Assembly: GCF_001625305.1 (NCBI RefSeq)
Contig: NW_017803938.1
Coordinates: forward strand, 1,517-65,516
Reading direction: 5' to 3'
DNA from: Branchiostoma belcheri
Lineage: Eukaryota > Chordata > Leptocardii > Amphioxiformes > Branchiostomatidae
DNA: 64,000 nt
In this document: positions 25,301 through 36,800 of the stretch, one piece after another
Layout of the letters: each line of letters opens with the position of its first letter
Numbering within the stretch: the first letter of the stretch is position 1
Made by a program: the position numbers and the translations under genes
Notes under the pieces: generated by a model
The model's database searches: none
Seen by the model: the letters and a program-made list of their open reading frames with translations, nothing else
Told to the model about the DNA's origin: nothing

Positions 25301-28300
25301 GGTCCAGCCTCCTGCCGGCCTCCCGGTCCTCCTGCCGCTGTCGGGTCTCCAGCGCGGCCTGCTCATCCACCTGCTGCTGGTGCAGGTTCTCCACGGCTTG
25401 ACCAGCTGCCGCGTCAGAATCCGTCTTTTCTTTGATCTGGTCAATCGCGTCAGATGCTTCTGCCAGCCCTCGCGCCGCCTGGACAACATGGGTGGATTAG
25501 GAAGGTCATGCAAATTGTTCAGACTTTGGTTTGGAAAAGCAGGATTTATTTATTTATTGGTTCAGCTGTACAGAGGACAGCCAAGGTTGCCCAACTAGTG
25601 CCAGGACTATTTATAAAGCAGGATGAATTCCTGGTTTATCAAAGGACAATGGGCTCCCGGGGGGAGGATGGTTATCGTATCCAGAACTGTGCCTATCTAG
25701 TTCCATGCTTGATTGGGTTTGGGTTGGGATCAGGCACGGTTCTGGATAGTCTCTATCGTATCCAGAACTGTGCCTATCTAGTTCCATGCTTGATTGGGTT
25801 TGGGTTGGGATCAGGCACGGTTCTGGATAGTCTCTATCATATCCAGAACTGTGCCTATCTAGTTCTATGCCTGAATGGGTTAGGGTTAGGATCAGGCACG
25901 GTTCTGGATAGTCTCTATCGTATCCAGAACTGTGCCTATCTAGTTCCATGCTTGATTGGGTTTGGGTTGGGATCAGGCACGGTTCTGGATAGTCTCTATC
26001 GTATCCAGAACTGTGCCTCTCTAGTTCTATGCCTGAATGGGTTAGGGTTAGGATCAGGCACGGTTCTGGATAGTCTCTATCGTATCCAGAACTGTGCCTA
26101 TCTAGTTCCATGCTTGAGGGGGTTTGGGTTAGGCTCAGGCACGGTTCTAGATAATCTGCGTGTATCCACTAACGTAGATTTGCCCCACTTGCATCACAAT
26201 TTGGAAAACATCTTTAACACATGCATTACATTTCACTTCATGTAAATCTAATGTGCGTTGTTTCCATTCCTTAAAACAAATCCAGCTACATAGGGTGAGG
26301 GGAAAACAAGTATTAGGACGTTAGGTTGGTTTGGGTTACTTCAAAAACAAACCGCAAGCAGACCACACCAGTGTACCAAGTACTCTCCAAGCAGAGGTTT
26401 GGGCTATGGCTCATTTTTTACATGTACGTAGTCATTTTCATAGAGATTTTTTTTGGCACTGGTATCTTTTTTTCCCAGTTGCATGTTGAATACTGTCTTG
26501 CTAATTTGATACTATTTTGACAATTTCATACTGTCCTATAGCCACCAAAAGATCTGCTTGGAGATGTACATGATTATATGATGAACAAAACCACATGTGC
26601 AGGTTAGTGTTAGACGATTTGTACAAAGTACCACAGCCTCGTCCACCTCAACTCTCCTTGTGGGGATGAAGATGAAATGTTAGAGTTATATTGATCAGGA
26701 ATCTGATCTGATTGATTAGGCTGTTAGACCGTTAGTGCTGCCATCCCGGGGTTACTTAAGGTCGTTGTCATGACAACAAGCCTACCTTGTCCACTTCCTT
26801 GAGGGGATCCTTCAGGTGAGCATGAGGAGGAAAACAGTATGTTTACTGCCAGTAATCATGGAGGGATTGTTGAACTATCGACAGCAGTTACCAGCTGTAC
26901 CAAATCAAAGCATGGTATTTTACATACATTGAGCTGCTCTAGAAGAAAAAACTAAGCATGTTTATCTTCTACAGAAAATGAAATGGTTACTCACTTGTCA
27001 ATATCAGCCAAAATTAAAATTATAATTATTTTAGCATTATGCCTAAAGAATAAGTGTGAGTTCTTTGGTTAAGAAGTGTCATAACTGAGCATCTCAAATG
27101 AACCATGCTGCAGGTTAAGGTAGTGTTATAAAAATTAACATTCTAACAATCTAAGGTCAGAATGGCACTACATGTTCCTGACAAGGAACCCAAACGAATG
27201 AGCAAATATCCAGTGCTTGCTAACCTGTGCTTACTTATAAGTCACTTTGCTACAATTAGAATCAAAGTGTCCTTCCTTTACCAAAGCTAACTATCCCTGC
27301 TATTCAGTTTTGCTAATTATATCCAGTTCGTTAATTTACCTGAGCCTTGCTAATTGTGTCCAGTTCGTTAGCTTACCTGAGCCTTGCTAATTGTGTCCAG
27401 TTCACTAGCAACAGCTGCCTCCTTGGCCAGTTCCTCCCTGTGCCGTTTCCTGGCCGCCAGCTTAGCCTGGAGTTTGTCTCTCTGTTCGTCGAGGGAGTCC
27501 TGGAACCTTCGTTCCACCAGGCCAGCTTGCTGCATGTAGTGGGCGACAGCCTGGGCTTTCTCCTCTTCTGTTAGTTCTGAGCTGGACAGCATGTCCTGGG
27601 GTGGAGAGGGGGGGGGGTGAGATCGTATGGGGTTAAAGCCAAGCCAAGAGAGAGAGTGAGAGAGTCAGGTGTAAGTGTAAAATATTCCTTATGACTACCC
27701 CTGCCTGCTGCATGTACTGTGCAACAGCCTGGGCTTTTTCTTCTTCTGTTAGCTCCGAGCTACACAGCATGTCCTGGGGGTTGTGTGAGAGACATCTTAG
27801 ACCCAGGTTAGAAGTACAATGTAGGTGAGATCTGTATTTGTGTCATCTGGACATATAGCTAAAGTCACTAGTAGGAAGCAGTACAAAGAACTTACTGTCT
27901 ACCTTTGACCAACCCTATGCCCAACATGATTGTGCGTTGCCAATGTATAGACTCACATCGAGGGTCTCCATGTGGGTTCTACGCTGGTCCTCAGCGTCCA
28001 GTTCATCGATAACCGCCATGAGAGCCTCCTCCTCCTTCAGGTCATCCGCATCTTGCTGGGCCTGGAAAGCTGCAGACACAACAAGGTGGGGGAGTTCATG
28101 TTCGACTTCTGTTCATACATTGTAAAGCACCCAAAACTTCTACTTTGAAAATACCCTGGTCAGACACTCTCTTCTTGGATGTCCATCGCGAAGGTCAGAA
28201 CTCACTACTTTCACAAACCACATCAGTAGCAGCAATCTCTTTCACGCTGAAATACTTTGAGCATGGTAGGCTTGAAATTTGGAAAGAAGGGTCTGTGTTC

Positions 28301-30838
28301 AATGTTGATCTCTGTCTATGACTTACTCATTTTCACAGATGTTAGATCTGTTTTAACGACAACCAAGAGAGCATAAATTATTATAAGTTTCTTCTCAACC
28401 CCATTTTTCAACTTGAAAAATACTGCACACACAGTTAGGCTTTAAGTAGCTATCTGAAGATTCTGAAGGGAATCTAAGACACTGCCAGCACCTTCTAAGA
28501 TGAGCTTCTCCTCCTCCGAGCCCTGCTCCACTCCCTCAGGAATCTCCGGCCCGTCGGCGCGGCTCCGTGTGCGCCGCTGGCGCTGCCGCTGACGCATCCG
28601 GTCCTTCATGTTCGACCTCTGACCTCGCTGGGCTGCTGACTGCTGCAGGTTGAACAGCAAAGTCAAGGTCAAGATCAAGGTTGGTCACACTCTACTGGTT
28701 TGAAACCAATACTTCTGAATCAAAAAGGATGGCTTCGAACCATGATCACACCACGTTTTCAAGCCCTTTTCAAGATAGGTCATTATCATTGGCTCATTGA
28801 ATCTGGTAGGAGCCAAAGTCTTTTGTTGACACATTTCGTCTTCATTAATGATCACTCAATTATTGTCTTCCTTTGACATCTAGAGCATTTAGCAAAGAGA
28901 ACACAACTGGAACCATGTTTTGATGCCGTATTGTAGTTATCAGTTCAGAGAGTGCAACAAGAGCATATTTTTTACTTTATTCTAACACATAAAAAGCCAT
29001 TGTAAATGCAAATTAGGACTTCAGTAAAGAAAAGTGACGTTAGTGGTACCTTCTTCATGTCCTCCAGCAGCTTGTCAGTCTCTGCATCACTCCTGCCCAT
29101 CTGCCTGTTCAGGGCGCGGATCCGAGCCTCCATCTCAGCATCCAGCTGCGCCTTACGACCGCTGTTTATCTCCTCCTGGTACCAGCAAATCAGTCAATCC
29201 ATCCATCAATCAATCAATCAATCTACATGTATCAATCAACTAACCCAACCCTAAATCTCTCGCTGTTTATCTCCTCCTGGTACCAGAAAACCAGCCAATC
29301 AATCAATCAATCTATGTGCATCAACCAATCGACCAACCTGCAGCCACTCTAACCTTCCTAATATATAGTCATGTATCCTTGAATGCAAAATAACACTGCA
29401 TGGTCACTTGAAGTTGATATTTTTCACAAAATACTAAATCTTTAGAAAATTTCAAAAGTTGGATCCCCAAAACAGTTACCACACATTTTGATAAAACAAA
29501 GAACTCAGAAAGATGCATAGTTTCACACTTCAACATGGCACATTGCACTTAGCTGGACAGCTAGTACCAAGTATTTGTAGAGTTTCAAAGGTCTTGAGAC
29601 TAGTTTTGACAAACTAAATACCACCTTATATAATGTTCTTACTCTGAACTCCATCTGACCTGTTCCCGTGCGAGCTCCTCAGCGAAGGCCTTGTTCAGCT
29701 CAGCGATGAGCTGCTCCTGTTGCTTAGCCAGCAGCATCAGGTCCTGGTCCAACTCATCATCCGAGGGTAGACTGATCGCTGGTACCGTCTCATCCACATC
29801 CACTCCTGCTTCCAGCGCTTCTGCCCTCTGCCTCCTACACACACAGGGGAAAGAACAATCAACCATCTAACTACATCACTGGTCTAATTTATCATCAGAT
29901 GGCAGACTTATCGCTGGTACTGATCTCATCCACATCCACTCCTGCCTCTAGAGCTTCAGCCCTCTGTCTCCTACACACACAGGGGAGAGAAAATCATTTG
30001 TCTATCAGTGTACACTGTACATCAGGTCCTGTTTCTGGTCACCTGCAGATTGAAGACTCATCATTGTGCTAGATGAGACTCATGCCGTTTCACTTACATC
30101 CACATCCAAGCCTTCAGGGCTTCTGCGTTTGTATCCTACAGGCAGAAGTGAGGAAGACACCATATACAATGTATCTTATTACATGATTCTTAAACCTGGT
30201 TCAGCTTTTCACAGAATATGATGTACATCAGACATTGAGACCATCTGATGACTTCAGAGTTTTCCTATCTAGATTTCCTATGCACAAAGATTAGTCAACA
30301 GGATCTTTGCAATTTCTATTTCCTAACACTGAGATGTTTTCACCATAAGTGTGTCTTAAAGACCAGACTTACTGCAGCAGGGCTCTCTTCCTGCGGACTC
30401 GCTCCTCCCTCAGCTCCTTACGCACCTTCTTCAGACGTTTCTGCTTCTCAGTCTCAAACTTCTCATTGATCTTCTGGATCTGAAGACAAGACAAGGGATG
30501 AATACAGAAAACAGCATTTGCTTTCTGCTTACAAATAACAGTCAACAAAAATACAGCATCTGCTGAGAACAGACCAACCTCCAACCAAAGTCTTACAGTA
30601 CAGTGAAGAATCTACATTCTGTGCAGCCTCAAAAATGGCCTGTTCCATGTACATGTACCATGAGGAAACATGGTGTGTTACACCACAAGGCAGTTATACA
30701 GAATAGAGACTTATTAACCACTACATCTAAGACAGCCCATACCTTTTGTGCTGACTCCAGCATTGCCTGTTCCCTATCCTCATCAGTAGTACACCCAGAC
30801 ACATTGTGTGTTACACAACAATTCAGTTATAGCACTCA

Positions 30839-30875
<37 letters not shown>

Positions 30876-33800
30876 CCATACCTTAGTCAGTCGTTGGGGC
30901 AGCATGATGTTTGGCCAAAGTCTTCCACTGCTGACTGTCTGGCCATCTGATTGGCTGTTTGACCCGTTCACTCCTTTAAGTTATATGGACTAGGCAAAAA
31001 ATTATATTGGAGAAAGCCCCAACCTTTTGTGCAGATTCCAGCATGGCCTTCTCCCTCTCCTCATCAGTGGTGCACCTGCGCAGCTTCTCCTTGAGCTCGG
31101 CCTGCACCTGCTGGATGGCCTTCTCCTTCTCCCTCTCCACGTCCTGGATCACCTGGTTGATGGCAGCGATCTCCTCGGCACGCAGCTCGTCCTCCAGCTG
31201 CACAGCCTCACGTGTGAACCGCTCCAGGAGGCTCCTGGGGTTTAGTAAATAATACCATGTTGTAATACTGTTGTAAATGAGTTATTCTTATTTCTTAATG
31301 ATCCCTGGAAGATTAGCCTTTTGGGCTAAAGGGCATAAAGATAAAGAGAATGCGTGAGAAAATGTTAAATGTTAAATATTCATATTAAGATTAATGTCCC
31401 GGACAAGATGTCACCATGGTAATTGGTGCTGTAGCACCCTGACACCCTGTGGTGTTGTATTGCATCAAGTTGCAGGCTAGAGTTGAAAGGGCTGACCACC
31501 ATATATTTGGGCAAAAATGAAAAAAAAAATTGCCTATAATTTCATGTCAAGTTTGTGAGGACTAATTCCATACCTGGATTTTTCCTTGAGCTCCTCCTCA
31601 GACATCTCCGGCTGCTGTTTCTGCTGGGTGACAGTCGTGGCCATGCCTGCTGTTCCTGCTGTCCCGGGGACAGCGTGGGACAGCAGCTGTGTCTGCACCA
31701 CCCCTGCTGTTCCCTGGCTCGGCACCACGGAGGTCAGACCCTGCACGGTCTCCACTTCCCCAATAGAGATGGACGGGCCAGCAAACTGGGGAAAATTCAT
31801 GAACACAGGCATTACTACAGTAAACTACACTTCTGGTCATTCAAAATTTGTTTCTGACTAGTAGATATATATCAGCTACAAGCGAAAAGCTTTGTACTCT
31901 TAAACTTAGGCCCTGCACGGTCTCCACTTCCCCAATAGGGATAGAGGGACCGGCAAACTGGGGAAAATTCATGAACGCAGGCATTACTACACTTCTCCCG
32001 TAAATAATTTCATCAGGTTCTTGGTAAACGAATGAACAGCAAAGTTCTTTCATCAAAACCATTTATTATTATTTTTTTTATATATTTATTTTTTTTCACG
32101 AGCCAACGTTTGACCGTCTGTCATCTTCATCAGGGCAATTCTGACTGGTTTGCTGTGCATTGACGCTAAATGTTACTTGGTGCATAGTGTACTAAAAGTG
32201 TTACATAGTTCACAGCGCACTGTGCACATTACACTTCTGGTCGTTCAAAATTTGTTTCTGACTAGTAGATACATATCAGCCTGAAAAGCTTTTTCCTTAG
32301 AAAGACGCAGTCACTATCAAGACAAGGGAACTGGAACTTAAAGCCTTATTTTGGATGAATTGACAAAAGTCACTGAAACTGAAGAAATGATCCATCATGA
32401 ACAGAATCTTGCAAATTTTAGCTCAATTTGAGGCCATCGGTAAGTACTGGACAGCTGGCTCACCATACCTACTGTTATAAGTATGGTGAAGATTTACATT
32501 GTGAAGATTTACATTGTGAAGATTTACATTGTGAAGATTTACATTGTTTAGATTTAAAACACTATGACCATCCACAAGAAAGCAGCTTACAAACAAGCTG
32601 AAAAATCTTCAATCAGTACACTGTCAGTACATGTTTTTTATGTGAAATCTGCAAGCAGAAATGGTCTATAGCTACCTGTAGTGGTGCCAGTCCTCGGTGC
32701 ACTGTTGGCGCCGTCTGTGTGGCCGCCGCTCCTGTCCCTCCGGAGAAGAGCTGCGCCCCCTCCACGGAGAGTTGGAACTGCCCGCCGGCCTCCAGCATGG
32801 CTATGAGCTGCTTGAGAAGCGGGATGAGCTCACGACTGGAGGCGGGGGAGGTCAGGTCGTCGCCGTACACGCCCGAGATGGTGGCATCGTAGTCCCCGGC
32901 AACAACCACTGCTCCTGTCAGGACATTCTGGGGGGAAATATATGAAAAATTTGTCAGTTTCTTTCATCAACAACAGTGCACATAAGTTACAAACTATGAC
33001 AGAATCCAACAGGTCTGAACAACGTTAACAGGTGAAGTTAAGACAAATTAGATATGGCAAAAACTGATTTTATTTTTTATTGACTGTATTCACTAGATGT
33101 GATTGTATGCTACTTTAGCCCCACCTTGGCCTCCAGTCCGAGCAGCTCTGCCTTCTCCCTGACGTACTCCAGGGCAGAGTGTTCCTCGTCCAGATTCTCC
33201 GACCGGCTCAGGATCTGGTCCTGTAGCTCTGCCTGTAGTCGCGACTTGGCCTGCCGGTAACGCTGCAGCACTGTAGCTTCTGCATCTGGGTTCATGGCTC
33301 CCCTGGGGGGGGGTACAATACTGTCAGTACGTGTACACTAACCCTACCACTACCCCAACTCTAAATCTAACCCTAACCCTAACCCTTACCCTAACTCAAT
33401 CTAACCCTAACCCTAACTCTAACCCTAAAGGTTGACGAAATGCAGCTCTCTGGGATTTTTATAGTAGATGGTTTAACTGGAAAGAGTCATGAATGGAATC
33501 TCTGTTTCCCTGTGACCAGTTCCTATCTCTAGTTCCTGCATCCAACCCTGACCCTAACCCTAACCCCACCCAACCCTAACCCTAACCCTCACCCCACCCA
33601 ACCCTAACCCTAACCCAACCCTAACCCTAACCCTAACCCTAACTACAGAGTCCGTAGCTCCTGTATATTATAAGTGTGTAAGTGTTACAAATGTACGTAC
33701 CTCCAGTTCCTGCATCCTGTCCAACCCTAACCCTAACCCCAACCCTACCCTACCCTACCCTAACACTAACCCTAACTAGAGTCCGTAGCTCCTGTATATG

Positions 33801-36800
33801 GTGTGTAAGTGTTATGTACCTCGAGTTCCTGCATCCTGTCTTTGTACTTGTTCTCTTCCATCTGCAGCTTCTGGAAGAATTTCCGGATCGTCTCGGCGAA
33901 CTTCCGATGCGCCTCCTGATGTCTCTCCTCCCGCTCCCGCTCCGCCTGGTTCACTGGAGGGTTACAGGTTCACAACATAAGTCAGTGTGATTTAGAAAAA
34001 AGGTATTCATTTCATTCATATTTATTTCATGAGGAAGGTGCTAGAGTCCCACAATATCATACAAAAGAAAGTTAACAAATATCACATGAAAAAAAACAGT
34101 AATGGAGGGAAGTGTATGTTTGGTCAGGATAAATTGTAAATTTACAAATTTAAAGAACTTTTTCTTTCTTCTGTTTACAGAAAATCATATGTTTAGACAG
34201 TGAACATGTTAATATATGTAAGTATGCTTATGAGCCGTACCCTGGGTAAGGATGGAGACCACATCTGGCGGCAGGACGGCTGTGAACTCCTCCTCAGCAT
34301 CCGTCCTCCTCTGGACCTCTCTCTTAGCCGCATCCGACAGTTTGTGCACATTCTCTGCCATGGTGTCCAGACAGTCCTCAATCTACATAACATGGAGTGA
34401 GGAGAAAGCCTTTAATTGTTGGAAGAATGCTTCACTCTGCACACCAACTAATAGTATAGGGACTTTCATAACTTATACCAGGCAGTTAACTTTATGCCCA
34501 CAGTGTAAATTACTTACAGAGGCTAATCTATATAAGGTGGCTAACGTCAAACTCCTGGTTGCATTTAAAGAGCTAAACATCAAATCCTCCAAGACTATAG
34601 TGTTAATACATTGAGATTGGCCATGTTATTTTACAGGAAATTATTCTTGCATACTGGGCTATAATAAAGGCAGCTGTAAAGGGGGATATCAAGGACCAAA
34701 AGCAGGAAGGTATATGTCATGTAAATTTTTGTACTTTTTAAACAACAGAACTCATAACTTTGACCATCCAGAGGTGTGACTGTTAGCACAGTGTGAGAAA
34801 CAACTACAGCAGCCTTGCCTTCTGTGCCGTGATGTTCTCCATGTCGTACATCAGCTGGAACACCAGCAACGCCTCCTGATTGGTTGCCTCCTCCTCTCGT
34901 TGCCGCTGGCGACGCCAGTAGCTCCGCCTAGCAACCAGCTCATCCTCCACCATGGCAACCTGGGAACAGGCAAATTTGTCTGTTGCTATGACAATGGGCC
35001 ACTTCTCTACTGGAGGACACTTAATTGCTTCAAAACCAGGTAATGTCAGATGTGGTCATTGGTAAAAGTGCTAAAATCTTTTTGAAACACTGCATCACTG
35101 CAATGGAACGTTTTGCTTCTGATTTCAAACTTTTAGACTGTTCTGTATGACAGATTTTCTGTGTCAATGTACGTAAGACATGCTGCTGCTTGTTGAATGT
35201 TAAAATCAACTCACAGCTCCGAGAGGCGGTTTCCTCTTCTTGTGTCCTCCCGATGAGAGCGTGACCGGCGTGACGGTCCCCGTGTCAGGACTGATGCGCA
35301 CGCCGCTGATGGGACTCAGCTCGCCCGTCACCAGGTCCACCGCTGGCCGGCCCAGCATGATCGGTACCAGGCCTGCAGGGAGGGGGGGATTATTGTTAGA
35401 ACGAGACAAAAATGGAAAAGAAGGGTAAAGATATCAGTTAAATCCTTATCTACCCAGCATGGACCTGTAACTACTAGTAATCTGTCACCAAACAGGCCTA
35501 CATCTAGCCATAACCAGTGTTACACTGTTACAACTGTTTCAGCACCAAGGAGAGGATAGCCCTCTGCCAACTTCTGATTCGACTTGATTCATTATGGATT
35601 AAATTTTAAAAAATATATCTTTAACTAAATAACATCCACATTTATGGAAACCCGTAGGCCCTGCCTAATCGCAGCAACTATTAATGATTAGATAACTAAC
35701 TAGCTAACTAACCTTCTCCCTCTGGGTCCTCCATGGTTCCCCCCAGCGGGACGACTAGCTAACTAACTAGCTAACTAACTAGCTAACCTTCTCCCTCAGG
35801 GTCCTCCATGGTTCCCCCCAGCGGGACACTAGCTAAGTGACTAGCTAACTAACTAGCTAACTAACTAGCTAACTAACTAGCTCACTAACCTTCTCCCTCA
35901 GGGTCCTCCATGGTCCCCCCCAGCGGAACAACGTTGCCGGTTTTCTTGTCCCTGTCAATGCCGAGGACGGGAACCTGCAGGCCTGACCCCGCCGGGTCGG
36001 TCATCGTCGTGCCAACCAGGATCGGCAGCAGCTGACCCGTCGCTGCAAACTCCATCATTCCTGCAGGGGAGTAAACAAGTAAACAAACATCATACACGTG
36101 AGTAAACAAACTAGTAAACATCGTCGTGCCGACCAGGATCGGCAGCAGCTGCCCCGTCGCTGCAAACTCCATCATACCTGCAGGGGGGTAAACAAACTCT
36201 GTCATAACTGGGGATAAACAAGTAAACAAACTATGTCACACTGGAAGAAAACAAAATATACAACTGGAAAAGTAATATTTGCAAAGCAAATGAATAATGT
36301 TTACCTTCGCATATGGTCTGCTTTGTTAATTCTTACTCAAACACATTCACACACACACACATATTGCAGATTTTGGAACTGACCTGCGGAGCCTCCAGTA
36401 GCAGCCAGGATAGCAGCCCTCTCCTCCCTCCGTGTGAGGTTGTGCCCGGTGCGGAGGAGCTGTGCCTTGCAGCGCTGCCGTGCCTTCCCCAGCTCCCCTA
36501 GCGCTGTCTCCAGCACACTCTGCTCATGGTGACAGTTCAGCGCCGGGCCGGCCTGCACTGCCTCAGGGCCTGGGGAACACATACATACATCTTTAATGGT
36601 TAAAAAGGCAACTGCCTATGGGATCCACATCTGAAACCATGTACTATCATTATAGAAACATTACAGGATATAAAATATACATTATATTCAGTTATTATAG
36701 TTCAAACATTGTTAATAAAGTTGTTGTAATGTCCAGAGTTTAGAGTTGTAAAGTTAGAGTTTGTAATATTAAGTTGTGTGTACTCCGTCCCCCTCCAGTA

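Noticed and set aside
25454-26245. 263-residue + strand ORF and 166-residue - strand ORF
   Set aside because: Both strands of the 81-bp tandem array are open because 81 is divisible by three; the product is purely repetitive.
33293-33295. ATG in E53 as start of a separate gene
   Set aside because: Kept as an alternative only: a good acceptor lies just upstream and the protein character continues unbroken from E50-E52.
33341-33780. True telomere or chromosome end
   Set aside because: The tract is short, degenerate, interrupted by exon copies, and flanked on both sides by exons of one gene.
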